DNA of 34,822 nucleotides from Gammaproteobacteria bacterium (GTDB lineage: Bacteria; Pseudomonadota; Gammaproteobacteria; GCA-001735895). The first letter of the stretch is position 1. Each line of letters begins with the position of its first letter. Positions 1-8,273 of this stretch are shown here, one piece after another. The translations under genes were made by a program, and so were the position numbers. The stretch covers positions 1 through 34,822 of the forward strand of contig JAAEPH010000181.1 in the NCBI GenBank assembly GCA_024232855.1, given 5' to 3'. The notes below the pieces were generated by a model. It was not told the origin of the DNA, did no database searches, and was given only the letters and a program-made list of their open reading frames with translations.

Positions 1-96
1 AAGATCGCGCAGTATATTGATTTCACAAGGAAATATCCGAAGAAGTCTCGTATCGGTGATTACGAGCGACTGAGGATATATTTCTTGTGGAATCAA

Positions 97-126
97 TAGA
101 CAAGCGAGATTGTGCATATTTATGAA
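97..126 (+). promoter_or_regulatory. Possible sigma70 promoter upstream of the DksA-like gene
   Basis: TAGACA at 97-102 (five of six matches to the -35 consensus) is followed after 18 nt by TATGAA at 121-126 (four of six to the -10 consensus). A start site near 133 would give a leader of about 35 nt before the GTG at 167. The rest of 1-139 is AT-rich and shows no convincing gene. This is a consensus match by eye only. Confidence 0.25.
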
Positions 127-166
127 TTTTCCGGGCTAGTTGAAGCATTACCCAGGAGCAGACAGC

Positions 167-496
167 GTGGACACAGACCACTACAAACAGATTTTGCTGG
201 ATCTTAAGCGCGAGGTCAGCGGACGCATCAATGCAATAGACCGCGACATTCGCCACGAAGACCTGTCCGCCGACTGGAGTGAACAGGCGAGCGAGCGCGA
301 GAACGATGAAGTGCTGGAATCTCTCGGCAATAGCTCGGAGCAGGCACTGTCAATGATAAAGTTCGCCCTGATACGCATCGACGAGGGCACTTATTTTCAA
401 TGCGCTGAGTGTGGCGAACAAATTCCGAGTGCACGCCTCGATCTGTTGCCTTTCGCGGCACACTGCGTCGACTGCGCTGAAAAAATTGAAAACTAG
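167..496 (+). CDS. DksA/TraR-family C4 zinc-finger protein
   Basis: A 109-residue protein of the DksA/TraR family. Family members bind the RNA polymerase secondary channel and alter promoter activity, often with ppGpp. The C-terminal zinc finger is intact: CAECGEQIPSARLDLLPFAAH runs into CVDC, giving C-x2-C-x17-C-x2-C. The N-terminal half is charged and helical, rich in Asp, Glu and Arg, and fits a short coiled coil. At about 110 residues it is shorter than canonical DksA (about 150), so it is probably a YbiI/TraR-like paralogue rather than the housekeeping DksA. The start is the GTG at 167 because AGGAG (154-158) lies 8 nt upstream; a longer TTG start at 140 has no such site. A DUF465 gene follows 25 nt downstream in the same direction and may be co-transcribed. 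Confidence 0.85.
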   Translation: MDTDHYKQILLDLKREVSGRINAIDRDIRHEDLSADWSEQASERENDEVLESLGNSSEQALSMIKFALIRIDEGTYFQCAECGEQIPSARLDLLPFAAHCVDCAEKIEN

Positions 497-521
497 AAAC
501 GACGACCTGACGAGAAACACT

Positions 522-761
522 ATGCTGACTGAAAAACACGACCTGGTACACGAACTACCCGAGCACCGTGACACCATCCACCACCTGAAAATGACCAATA
601 ATCACTTCGCGCGGCTGTTCGACGAGTATCACGAAGTCGATCACGAAGTGCACCGCATCGAAACCGGCATCGAAAACACCTCCGACGACTACCTCGAAAA
701 ACGCAAAAAGATTCGCCTGCACCTGAAAGACGAACTCTATCGAATGATTCAGCAGACCTAG
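522..761 (+). CDS. YdcH-like DUF465 family protein
   Basis: A 79-residue, strongly charged, probably all-helical protein. It matches the YdcH/DUF465 pattern: an N-terminal helix beginning MLTEKHDLVHELPEHRDTIH, a central stretch with FARLFDEYHEVDHEVHRIE, and a Lys/Arg-rich end with YLEKRKKIRLHLKDEL. Family members are small cytoplasmic proteins of unknown biochemical role. The ATG at 522 is chosen because the upstream in-frame extension overlaps the preceding gene out of frame and does not look like coding sequence. It lies 25 nt after the DksA-like gene. No terminator is evident before the convergent pseudogene that ends at 787. Confidence 0.85.
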   Translation: MLTEKHDLVHELPEHRDTIHHLKMTNNHFARLFDEYHEVDHEVHRIETGIENTSDDYLEKRKKIRLHLKDELYRMIQQT

Positions 762-786
762 CCCGCATCGCTCACCGATTTCCCGC

Positions 787-2230
787 TCAATCGTCACGCA
801 ACTGCGCAACTTCGCGCCGAAAGGGTAACGCATCTCCGATGTCCGGGTTATCGAGCTCGCGCGCGTAGCGATGACCGGCGTACGTCGCCCAGGCGATCGG
901 CGCGGGCGACTGGGCGTCGCCAATCAGCTTGATCGACTTGATACCCTTGCCCTGCCATTCGTTTTCACGTGCACCAAGCGCCTGCCACAAGGCATCGTTA
1001 CCGACGCGCGAGGCGACCATCACCACCGCGTCGGCCTGCATCGAACCAGCCTGCCCGGAAAACACGCACTCGCTCGACACGCGGCCTTGCTCAATGCGGC
1101 TCAGTGCCCGGTTGAGCACTATGTCGACACCCAGCTCGACCAGCCGGGCATGAATCGCCGCCTGCTCCAGCGTGTTGTCGCTCCACTGTGAAACGTAGGT
1201 CGCCGGCGTCAACAGGGTCACTTCACGGCCCTCGTCGATTTTGCGCGGCAAATACGGATCGGCGATCGACGGCCTGGCACAGCCGATCAGGTCGAGGGTT
1301 CCCGATTTAACCTGCCTGACCATCACGTCCGGCGAGGTAAAACGCCCAACGCCGACAACAGGCCTGGGGGTCAACTGCCTGATTCCCGCAACCAGCTCCT
1401 GTTGCGCGGCTTCATCCTTGAAACGCGACGGTCCCGAGCAATCCTCCCAGGCGCCGTGCGCCAGATCCCAGAGGTCGGGCAGCTCGGCATGCATTTCGAT
1501 CAGGTCTCGCAATTCGCTGTTGCCAAAGCCGAGCTCGCCCAGGGTTTCATCGAGCGACAATCACAGCGTAATCGCACATTTATCGCCGATCACGTCCCTG
1601 CCCTCCGCGACCAGCTCACGCATCAGGCGCGAACGGTTTTCGAGACTGCCGCCATACTCGTCACTGCGCTGATTGGTTGCGCGTGACAGGAAATGCTGGA
1701 TGATGCCGAAGCCATGCGCGCCGTAGAGGCAGACCAGGTCGAATCCCGCGGTCTTCGCACGCTTGAAAGCGTTGCGATGCCAGCGGCGTAAATCGCGGAT
1801 ATCCCGTTTGCTCATGGCGCGTGCACTCAACGGATCGTTAAAAACCGTCCTCACCGGCATGGCGCTCGGCGCCATCGGCACTTCCCGCGAATACAGGTTG
1901 GGTCCATTCACTCCCGAGTAAGCCAGCTGGATACCGGCGAGAGTATCGAACTCGTGAATGGCGTCAGACATCTTCGCCAGCATCGGTACGCCGTCATCGT
2001 CCCACATCGATGTAGGGTGTGATCTCGCTACTGTGGTGCATTTCCACCTGCTCGGTGAAAACCACACCCCAGCCGCCCTCGGCTTTTACCCGGCGCATTG
2101 CCGCTACCGCCGAGGGATCTCGATAGCCTCCGCCGTTACAGTGCGGTACCTGGTAAAAGCGATTGCGCGCGGTTAGCGGACCGATCTGCACCGGTTCGAA
2201 CAAAATATCGTAACGTGGATCTCTGGCCAT
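787..2230 (-). pseudogene. Decayed trimethylamine/dimethylamine dehydrogenase-family flavoprotein (NADH:flavin oxidoreductase)
   Basis: Three minus-strand fragments read together as one member of the TMADH/DMADH/histamine dehydrogenase family (old yellow enzyme barrel, 4Fe-4S site, ADP-binding domains; roughly 650-730 residues intact). The N-terminal piece (2230 down to about 2008) has ILFEPVQIGPLTARNRFYQV then PHC, where Cys31 sits at the site that carries the 6-S-cysteinyl FMN in TMADH. The reading frame then shifts near 2008, between 'TPYID' and 'WDDDGVP'. The middle piece continues through YGAHGFGIIQHF and SDEYGGSLENR and stops at TGA 1563-1561, where relatives have Arg (CAIxxR); CGA to TGA is the simplest explanation. 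The same frame continues (SLDETLG...GPSRF...GVGRF...GCARPSIADP) to EGR at about 1225. There it jumps to sequence matching the late ADP-binding region (EVTLLTP...GKGIKSIKLIGDAQSP). The jump removes about 250 residues, including the four-Cys iron-sulfur site. A strong Shine-Dalgarno site is still present. Confidence 0.87.
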
Positions 2231-2612
2231 GTTTTCATCTCCTCCAAAAAGCTTTATAAATTAGCCATTCCCGGTACTTTCTCGGTGCTGATGTGCCTGG
2301 TTGAAGCTATCGACCACTATCGTCTTTCGACTGGTTGGGACAGGTGTCGCGCGTATTGAACATACGTATGCGTTTATGTGTCGGCATATAACGCTTTAAC
2401 CGTTGTTTGATTTGGGACAGATAAATTCTGTGCGGATTCCTGGCGCATGTAAACCAGTATTTTTCAGGTGCTTGATTCATAACTTTTACCCAGAATCCCA
2501 ATTACAAATAGCGGCACCCGAAAACGGCCGGCAGTGGTAACACGCCCTATCGCTGATGACATCAGTGCCGTTCGTGTTATTCTTCGCCATCCTACGGTGT
2601 ATCGGGAGATCC
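2231..2612. other. Divergent intergenic region (about 380 nt) between the pseudogene and argE
   Basis: No convincing gene is seen. A 64-codon minus-strand frame at 2307-2501 has no recognisable similarity and no good ribosome-binding site. The region is more AT-rich than its surroundings. It contains a perfect 10-bp palindrome, CATACGTATG (2361-2370), that could be an operator half-site or chance. AT-rich TTTATAAA at 2253-2260 may be a remnant -10 region for the pseudogene. No clear ArgR box was found ahead of argE. Confidence 0.4.
2239..2245 (-). promoter_or_regulatory. Strong Shine-Dalgarno site retained by the pseudogene
   Basis: On the minus strand GGAGGAG lies 8 nt before the ATG at 2230. 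This is one of the best ribosome-binding sites in the window, although the reading frame behind it is broken. It supports recent rather than ancient inactivation. Confidence 0.6.
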
Positions 2613-3779
2613 ATGGTGAACAGCGAGGCACTGCTGGCGAAGCTGATCGCTTTTGACACCACCAGCAAGACATCGAACCTGCAACTCATCGATTTTGTGC
2701 GCGACCTGCTCGATGACCACGCAATCGACTCGCAGCTGGTACACAATGACGATCGCAGCCGCGCCAACCTGTATGCAACCATCGGCCCCGATGACATCGG
2801 CGGTGTCATGCTCTCCGGGCATACCGACGTGGTGCCGACCGCCGGGCAGAACTGGCGCAGCGACCCCTATCGCATGCACAGCAGCGACGAGTCACTGGTC
2901 GGACGCGGCGCCTGCGACATGAAGGGATTTATCGCCTGTGTGCTGGCGGCGTTGCCACAAATCAGCGCCGACGCGTTAAAGACACCGATACACCTCGCAT
3001 TTTCCTACGATGAAGAAATCGGCTGTGTCGGCGCAAAGCGCCTGGTCGAGTCAATGTCGACTTTTGAGGTCAAGCCGCGCGTCGGCCTGATCGGAGAACC
3101 CACCGATATGGCGATGGTGCTCGGGCACAAGGGCAAGGTTTCCTACCGCGTCACCATCACCGGCCTTTCATGCCATTCCGCGTACATCAGCAGCGGCGTC
3201 AACGCCGTCGAGTACGCCGCCGAGTTGATCGCTTTCATTCGCACCATGAACGATCGCGTACAACGGCAAATGCTCGATCAAAGCTACTCGGTGCCACACT
3301 CGACCTTCCACGTCGGCAACATCAACGGAGGCACAGCGCTCAATATCGTGCCGCAACAATGCCAGTTCGAGTTCGAGATACGCAATTTGCCGCAACAGGA
3401 TCTCGATGCGCTGGCTCATGAAATCAGGCATTACGCCAACGACGTCCTGCTCACCGACATGCAGTCGCGCTACCCTCAAAGCGAGATCCGGTTTGAGGAA
3501 ATTTCACATTACCCGGGCCTGCATACCGACCCGGCCTCGGCCGTCATCGCCTATACGCGCGCGATCAATCCGATCGACCGTATCGGCGACAATGTCAGCT
3601 TTGGCACCGAGGCCGGCCTGTTCGACAACATCGGCATCAATTGCGTGGTATGCGGTCCCGGCAGCATCGACCAGGCCCACAAAGCAGATGAGTTCGTGCG
3701 CCGCGAGCAAATGCAATACTGCGATCAAATGATCGAAAACCTTGTACATCGCTGCCGCGAGACTTCAGAATTCGGGTAA
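2613..3779 (+). CDS. argE: Acetylornithine deacetylase ArgE
   Basis: A 388-residue M20-family metallohydrolase that removes the acetyl group from N2-acetylornithine to give ornithine in the linear arginine pathway; it acts in the cytoplasm. Dinuclear zinc-site residues are visible: SGHTDVVP (His70, Asp72), GRGACDMKG (bridging Asp102), YDEEIGC (general base Glu134, ligand Glu135), GEPTDM (Glu162 region) and DQAHKADEF (His356). The dimerisation insert runs from about residue 175 to 290. Length matches E. coli ArgE (about 383). The ATG at 2613 follows GGGAGA at 2604-2609 with a short spacer; the adjacent GTG at 2616 has better spacing and is a possible alternative. The in-frame ATG at 2556 would add 19 hydrophobic residues not expected in this cytoplasmic enzyme. 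DapE is a related family, but the DTTSKTSN start and the overall sequence fit ArgE better. Confidence 0.9.
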   Translation: MVNSEALLAKLIAFDTTSKTSNLQLIDFVRDLLDDHAIDSQLVHNDDRSRANLYATIGPDDIGGVMLSGHTDVVPTAGQNWRSDPYRMHSSDESLVGRGACDMKGFIACVLAALPQISADALKTPIHLAFSYDEEIGCVGAKRLVESMSTFEVKPRVGLIGEPTDMAMVLGHKGKVSYRVTITGLSCHSAYISSGVNAVEYAAELIAFIRTMNDRVQRQMLDQSYSVPHSTFHVGNINGGTALNIVPQQCQFEFEIRNLPQQDLDALAHEIRHYANDVLLTDMQSRYPQSEIRFEEISHYPGLHTDPASAVIAYTRAINPIDRIGDNVSFGTEAGLFDNIGINCVVCGPGSIDQAHKADEFVRREQMQYCDQMIENLVHRCRETSEFG

Positions 3780-3802
3780 CCAATTCGAAATCAGTTCATC
3801 CC

Positions 3803-4267
3803 ATGTCAACAGGCTCCGAACATGCCACTATCGGCTGGCGCGAATGGGTCGCATTGCCCGACCTCGGTCTACCCGCGCTCAAGGCCAAGATCGATACTGG
3901 CGCCCGCACCTCTGCCCTGCACGCTTTCCTCATAGAGCCTTACCGGCAGGAGAACATCGACATGATCCGGTTTCTGATCCATCCGCTGCAGCATGACCAT
4001 GACTTCGAGATCGAGTGCCATGCCCCGATTTACGATTTTCGCGAAGTGACCGATTCCGGTGGGCACCGCGAGATGCGCTATGTCATCCAGACTGATGTCG
4101 TCATCGGTGATAGCCGCTGGCCTATTGAAATGACGCTGACGAATCGTGATACAATGCGCTTTCGTATGCTGTTGGGGCGTCGGGCCATGGAAAACCGTTT
4201 CCGGGTCGATCCGGGCGCATCCTATCTCAGCGGCAAACTAAGACCAAAAAAACTTTACGGGTTATAG
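3803..4267 (+). CDS. Retropepsin-like 'ATP-dependent zinc protease' family protein (RimB-like)
   Basis: A 154-residue protein of the family annotated as ATP-dependent zinc protease (Pfam Zn_protease). The fold is thought to be that of a retropepsin-like aspartic peptidase. The diagnostic motif [14 protein letters not shown] is at residues 28-41, with catalytic Asp31 in the D-T-G-A box, and the conserved MLLGRRAM and [11 protein letters not shown] segments are near the C-terminus. The gene sits 12 nt before rimK. This linkage is widespread, and in Pseudomonas the corresponding rimB gene product is reported to influence RimK-dependent glutamylation of ribosomal protein S6. A role in trimming or controlling RimK products is therefore inferred, not shown. 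There is no signal peptide. The upstream ribosome-binding site is weak. Confidence 0.85.
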   Translation: MSTGSEHATIGWREWVALPDLGLPALKAKIDTGARTSALHAFLIEPYRQENIDMIRFLIHPLQHDHDFEIECHAPIYDFREVTDSGGHREMRYVIQTDVVIGDSRWPIEMTLTNRDTMRFRMLLGRRAMENRFRVDPGASYLSGKLRPKKLYGL

Positions 4268-4279
4268 GCGGGTATTCAA

Positions 4280-5182
4280 ATGAAAATCGCTTTGCTATCG
4301 CGCAACCGGCGCTTGTACTCCTCCCGGCGCATCATCGAGGCGGCCGAACAACGCGGGCATGAAATCGTCGTCATCGATGTCCTCCGCGCCTATATGAACG
4401 TCGCCGCGCATAAACCGTCGATACATTATCGCGGCGAAATGCTCGAGGGTTTCGAGGCGGTGATACCGCGCATTGGCGCCTCGGTCACCCATTACGGTCT
4501 CGCAGTACTACGGCAGTTCGAGATGATGAGTGTGGTTTCGCTCAACGAATCGGTCGCTATCGGGCGTTCCCGTGACAAGCTGCGCTCGCTGCAACTGTTA
4601 TCGCGACGCGGTATCGGCATGCCGCTAACCGGTTACGCCAACAAGCCCGACGACATCAAGGACGTGATCAAGATGGTCGACGGCGCTCCGTTGGTAGTCA
4701 AGCTACTGCAAGGCACCCAGGGCATCGGCGTGGTGCTGGCGGAGACACAAAAAGCCGCCGAAAGCGTCATCGAGGGGTTCATGGGCGTCAAGGCCGATAT
4801 CCTTGTTCAGGAATACATCAAGGAGGCCGGCGGCTCCGATATTCGTTGCTTCGTCATCGACGGTAAGGTGGTAGCGGCGATGAAGCGTCAGGCGCCCAAG
4901 GGCGAGTTCCGTTCCAACCTGCATCGCGGCGGTTCTTCCAGCCTGATCAAAATCACGCCCGAAGAACGCTCCACCGCGGTGCGTGCCGCGCGTATCATGG
5001 GACTCAACGTAGCCGGTGTCGACCTGCTCCGCTCCAACCACGGTCCGGTGGTCATGGAAGTCAACTCGAGCCCCGGCCTGGAAGGTATCGAAGGCGCGAC
5101 CGGAAAAGACATTGCGAGCATGATCATCGCCAACCTGGAAAAACTGCGACCGGGTAGAACCAGGACCCGTGGCAAGGGTTAA
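4280..5182 (+). CDS. rimK: RimK: ATP-grasp glutamate ligase for ribosomal protein S6
   Basis: A 300-residue ATP-grasp ligase, the same length as E. coli RimK. E. coli RimK adds glutamate residues to the C-terminus of ribosomal protein S6 and can make poly-alpha-glutamate. Visible motifs are the RimK N-terminal domain ([18 protein letters not shown]), the ATP-binding loop [14 protein letters not shown] at about 137-150, VQEYI at about 176-180, [18 protein letters not shown], and the metal-binding stretch [16 protein letters not shown] near 250-265. It is the middle gene of a tight plus-strand cluster: protease-like gene 12 nt upstream, aspartoacylase-family hydrolase 15 nt downstream. The cluster suggests a glutamate-tag writing and erasing unit. 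Confidence 0.94.
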   Translation: MKIALLSRNRRLYSSRRIIEAAEQRGHEIVVIDVLRAYMNVAAHKPSIHYRGEMLEGFEAVIPRIGASVTHYGLAVLRQFEMMSVVSLNESVAIGRSRDKLRSLQLLSRRGIGMPLTGYANKPDDIKDVIKMVDGAPLVVKLLQGTQGIGVVLAETQKAAESVIEGFMGVKADILVQEYIKEAGGSDIRCFVIDGKVVAAMKRQAPKGEFRSNLHRGGSSSLIKITPEERSTAVRAARIMGLNVAGVDLLRSNHGPVVMEVNSSPGLEGIEGATGKDIASMIIANLEKLRPGRTRTRGKG

Positions 5183-5197
5183 GCGGCAAGGTTTAAA

Positions 5198-6244
5198 ATG
5201 CGCTCCGCCATAGAGATTGCCGGCGTCAAGGTAAAACCCGGCAGTCGCCAATCGATCGATATCCCGCTTCCCAGCTTCTACACCCATAGCAGCGTCAACA
5301 TGCCTGTGCACGTGGTGCACGGTCGTCGCCCCGGGCCGGTTTTGCTGGTCAGCGCCGCGATACACGGGGATGAAATCAATGGCGTCGAGATCATCCGCCG
5401 CCTGCTGTCGCACAAATTCATCGATCGCATCCAGGGTACGCTGATCGCCATTCCGGTGGTCAACGTTTACGGCTTCGTCTCCAAGTCGCGTTACCTGCCC
5501 GATCGGCGCGACCTCAACCGCTCTTTTCCAGGCTCCGAAAACGGCTCGATGGCATCCCGGCTCGCCAACGTGGTAATGACCCGGATTCTGCCTCACTGCA
5601 GCCACGTCGTCGACCTGCACAGCGGCGCGGTGAATCGTGAAAACCTGCCGCAAATACGCGCCCGTCTAAGCAATGACGCCGAGCTGGAGGCGCTGGCAAA
5701 GGCCTTCGGAGTACCTGTTGTCCTCAATGCCGAATTTCTCGAACACTCATTTCGCGCGGCCGCCAACGCGATGGGGATCGGTGTACTGCTCTACGAAGCC
5801 GGTGAAGCCCTGCGCTTCGACGAGGTTTCCATCAGGGCCGGTGTGCGCGGCGTGCTGCAGGTCATGACCGAACTCGGTATGCGTCCCAGGACCAAACGGC
5901 CGCGTAAGCTGGATTCGATGGTAGCCAACACCACCCGCTGGGTACGTGCCGCGCAAAGCGGCATCCTGCGCGCGCTGGTCGCCACCGGAACCAAGGTAGA
6001 GGAAGGCGATCTGCTGGCCTATATCAACAACCCCCTCGGCGAAAACAGCGAGCAATTGTTCAGTCCCGTCTCCGGCATCGTCATCGGTAAAACCAACCTG
6101 CCGCTGGTGTTCGCCGGCGAAGCGCTTTTCAACATCGCCAGCTACGAGGAGGTCGACCAGGTCGCCTCGAACATCGACGCTTACAACGATGAACTCGACC
6201 CCAGTACCGATGAACTCCTGAGCGACGAACCGCCTTTGGTTTAA
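5198..6244 (+). CDS. Succinylglutamate desuccinylase/aspartoacylase-family zinc hydrolase
   Basis: A 348-residue M14-like amidohydrolase. The zinc ligands are visible as HGDE (His56, Glu59) and DLHSG (His141). The substrate-binding motif DRRDLNRSFPG is at 102-112, and the catalytic Glu is in LLYEAGE (Glu200). The C-terminal part (about 250-335; AQSGILRALVATGTKVEEGD ... SPVSGIVIGK) has the look of a small beta-barrel, biotinyl/lipoyl-like domain, as in other AstE/AspA-fold proteins. Despite the common name there are no ast arginine-succinyltransferase genes nearby, so true AstE is unlikely. Its constant partnership with rimK suggests removal of a glutamyl or N-acyl group linked to RimK chemistry; this is inference. 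The start at 5198 fits the gene pattern, 15 nt after rimK. Confidence 0.85.
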   Translation: MRSAIEIAGVKVKPGSRQSIDIPLPSFYTHSSVNMPVHVVHGRRPGPVLLVSAAIHGDEINGVEIIRRLLSHKFIDRIQGTLIAIPVVNVYGFVSKSRYLPDRRDLNRSFPGSENGSMASRLANVVMTRILPHCSHVVDLHSGAVNRENLPQIRARLSNDAELEALAKAFGVPVVLNAEFLEHSFRAAANAMGIGVLLYEAGEALRFDEVSIRAGVRGVLQVMTELGMRPRTKRPRKLDSMVANTTRWVRAAQSGILRALVATGTKVEEGDLLAYINNPLGENSEQLFSPVSGIVIGKTNLPLVFAGEALFNIASYEEVDQVASNIDAYNDELDPSTDELLSDEPPLV

Positions 6245-6277
6245 TTGACAGCCCTGTACCCTCGGAGAGCGTTCCTT

Positions 6278-6310
6278 CGATTCTGGATCCCGGCCTTCGC
6301 CGGGACGACA
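6278..6310. repeat. REP-like intergenic hairpin
   Basis: The motif CTGGATCCCGGC at 6283-6294 opens a perfect 7-bp stem: TCCCGGC (6288-6294), loop CTTC, GCCGGGA (6299-6305), then CGACA. This matches the widespread proteobacterial intergenic pattern 'CTGGAT(T)CCCG...CGGGAATGAC'. It lies 34 nt downstream of the hydrolase stop codon. It could act as an mRNA-stabilising or weak terminating structure. No T-tract follows, so it is not a typical intrinsic terminator. Confidence 0.65.
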
Positions 6311-6503
6311 GACCCTGGTGTGGTTGCAAACTCGTATCCTCGATGGGGACACGGCACATTCGCTGGAGTTCAGGCTTCGTTGCTGGCTAAACAGGGGCGC
6401 GGAAATCATACCAGCACATCGGGATAGTGGAGCGAAAGCAAGAAGTTTACAATAATCCTCTGGCCGTTTGGCCGTTTTTCTATTGCAACCACAGGAGATC
6501 GCT

Positions 6504-6992
6504 TTGACGATCAGAATCTTTACCACCGGCGGCACCTTCGACAAGCTTTATTTCGACGCCAAAAGTGAATTTCACTTCGGCGATCCCATGGCCGGGGAGT
6601 TGCTCGAGGAAGCCAATGTCAACTTCGAGTATCGCATCGAATCGCTACTGCAAAGGGATAGTCTCGACATCGACGAGCAGGACCGCGAGGTGATCCGCAA
6701 GGCGGTCGCTAACGCGCGGGAATCGTTGATTCTGATCATTCACGGCACCGACAGCATGGTCGACACCGCCCGGGCCTTGCTGGACATTGCCGACAAGACC
6801 ATCGTCCTGCTTGGCGCCATGCAGCCGGCGCGCATGCGCTACAGCGACGCCCTGTTTAATCTCGGCTTCGCCAGCGCCGCGGCTCAGTTGTTGCCGGCAG
6901 GTTGTTACATTGCCATGAACGGCGAGATTTTCGATCCGCTCAAGGTGGCTAAAAACAGATCACAAAGCCGCTTTGAGCCGACAGAACAATAG
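6504..6992 (+). CDS. Single-domain asparaginase-like protein
   Basis: A 162-residue protein that covers only the N-terminal catalytic domain of type I/II L-asparaginases (normally about 330 residues). Present are IFTTGGTFDK at the start (first catalytic Thr), IIHGTDSMVDTA (second Thr-Asp pair), LLGAMQPARMRYSDALFNLG, and CYIAMNGEIFDPLKVAKN near the end. The C-terminal domain is missing but the end looks clean, and short 'asparaginase domain' proteins of this size occur in other gammaproteobacteria, so this is probably a normal stand-alone form. The TTG at 6504 is preferred because AGGAG (6493-6497) is 6 nt upstream; the ATG at 6468 has no such site and adds 12 unrelated residues. The substrate is uncertain. 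Its position behind the rimK cluster raises the possibility of action on amide or glutamyl-type products. Confidence 0.75.
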   Translation: MTIRIFTTGGTFDKLYFDAKSEFHFGDPMAGELLEEANVNFEYRIESLLQRDSLDIDEQDREVIRKAVANARESLILIIHGTDSMVDTARALLDIADKTIVLLGAMQPARMRYSDALFNLGFASAAAQLLPAGCYIAMNGEIFDPLKVAKNRSQSRFEPTEQ

Positions 6993-7034
6993 CCATAGGG
7001 TTATACTCGAACCAATGCTCGACCGGAACCACTC

Positions 7035-8273
7035 ATGACCGCCAGATCCCAGGCCAAACTTGTACTACCGATGCTGGTGTTGCTACTCGCCGGTGGGATT
7101 TACTATTCACTGGTCGCCAGCAAGACGCAGCGGGAAAGTCCGGTGCTTTCCGAGAAAATCTGGCAGATCGAGATCATCGAGGTTCGGCAGCAAACACTAT
7201 CTCCGACCGTGACCCTGTACGGCCGCATCGAATCACCCGAACAGCTGAAAGCTGCGGCGCCCGGAGGCGGCATCGTCGACAGGGTCTACGTGCGCAATGG
7301 CGCCCGCGTCAGCAAGGGAGCCCCCCTGGTCACCATGGACAAGCGAGACTTCAGTGTGGCCCTGCAGCAGGCCCGGGCCGATGTGCGCGATATGGACAGC
7401 CAGATCGCCGAGCTCGAAATCCGAAATCGTTCAAACCGCGCGTCGCTGCAAACCGAACGCGAACTGACGACGCTTGCCGAAGCCGAAGTGGATCGCCTGG
7501 TCGCATTGAAAAAGCAGAAACTGAGCGCCGACACCGCCCTCAATAGCGCGCACAGCGAACTGGCTCGACGACAGTTGGCCGTGACCTCGCGCGAACTCGA
7601 AGTCGACAGCCACCCCGCGCGGCTACAAATCCTGAATGCCAGAAAGGATCGCGGCAAGGCCCAATACGATCAGGCAAAACTGGCGATGGACCGCTCCGCG
7701 GTGCGCGCGCCCTTCGACGCGATTATCAGCGAAGTCGCGGTTGCGGCGGGTGATCGAGTCTCACTGGGACAGCTACTGGTTTCACTGTTTCCGCTCCATG
7801 CACTCGAGATTCGAGCCCATCTTCCCATCAATTACATCGACTCGGTGCAGCCTGCGATTGCAAGCAAGGAAACACTTTTCGCCAGCGTCGTCGGGCGCGG
7901 CGATCTGGGTCGATTTCCGCTACTACGCCTCTCCGGAGAAGCCGAGGCCACCGGCATCGACGTCTACTTCGCGATCGATAGCGACGCCGTGCAATATCGC
8001 CCCGGAGAATTACTGGCATTATCCCTGCAACTGCCAGCCCAGAGCGATGTTTTCGCGGTTCCCTACCAGGCGATTTACGGGAACTCGAGAATTTACCGGG
8101 TCGACGAAGATCGCCTGCAGGCAATTGACATCGTCTCGATCGGCCAGGCGAGAATGGATGACCAGGTCCAGGTGCTGATCCGTAGCGATGCGATCGCCGA
8201 CGGTGATCGCATCGTGGTAACGCATTTACCCAATGCCGTCTCCGGGCTCAAGGTGAAAGTCGGTGGCAACTAG
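7035..8273 (+). CDS. RND efflux periplasmic adaptor (membrane fusion protein)
   Basis: A 412-residue HlyD/AcrA-type adaptor. It has an N-terminal membrane anchor or signal segment (about residues 8-28, LVLPMLVLLLAGGIYYSLV) and a first half-lipoyl region containing KAAAPGGGIVDRVYVRNGAR. An alpha-helical hairpin rich in Glu, Arg and Ala spans about 110-215 and would contact an outer-membrane channel. The second lipoyl half (SAVRAPFDAIISEVAVAAGD) and beta-barrel and membrane-proximal domains follow. The gene overlaps the start of the RND pump by 11 nt. There is no lipobox Cys, so anchoring is by the N-terminal helix. The substrate is unknown. A TATACT hexamer at 7002-7007 could be a -10 element but lacks a good -35 at normal spacing. 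Confidence 0.9.
   Translation: MTARSQAKLVLPMLVLLLAGGIYYSLVASKTQRESPVLSEKIWQIEIIEVRQQTLSPTVTLYGRIESPEQLKAAAPGGGIVDRVYVRNGARVSKGAPLVTMDKRDFSVALQQARADVRDMDSQIAELEIRNRSNRASLQTERELTTLAEAEVDRLVALKKQKLSADTALNSAHSELARRQLAVTSRELEVDSHPARLQILNARKDRGKAQYDQAKLAMDRSAVRAPFDAIISEVAVAAGDRVSLGQLLVSLFPLHALEIRAHLPINYIDSVQPAIASKETLFASVVGRGDLGRFPLLRLSGEAEATGIDVYFAIDSDAVQYRPGELLALSLQLPAQSDVFAVPYQAIYGNSRIYRVDEDRLQAIDIVSIGQARMDDQVQVLIRSDAIADGDRIVVTHLPNAVSGLKVKVGGN

Noticed and set aside
111-138. Possible fourth element end near the left edge (GGGCTAG at 132-138 resembling the right end of element B)
   Set aside because: Only the last eight to twelve bases match; the preceding bases do not follow the terminal motif and the sequence left of the window is not available.
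1561-1563. The TGA might encode selenocysteine in the dehydrogenase-like gene
   Set aside because: The aligned residue in relatives is Arg, not Cys; the gene also has a frameshift and a large deletion; no selenocysteine insertion structure was noticed.
2307-2501. 64-codon minus-strand frame upstream of argE
   Set aside because: No recognisable family, no ribosome-binding site, and AT-rich non-coding character.
4703-5653. Long antisense frame (316 codons) opposite rimK and the hydrolase; similar long frames opposite yhdP, leuS, lnt and the VWA gene
   Set aside because: These are GC-rich shadow frames: His/Arg/Val-rich translations, no family similarity, and fully overlapped by strong genes.
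6460-6482. Terminator from GGCC-GTTT-GGCC followed by T-run before the asparaginase-like gene
   Set aside because: The stem would be only 4 bp, too weak to call.
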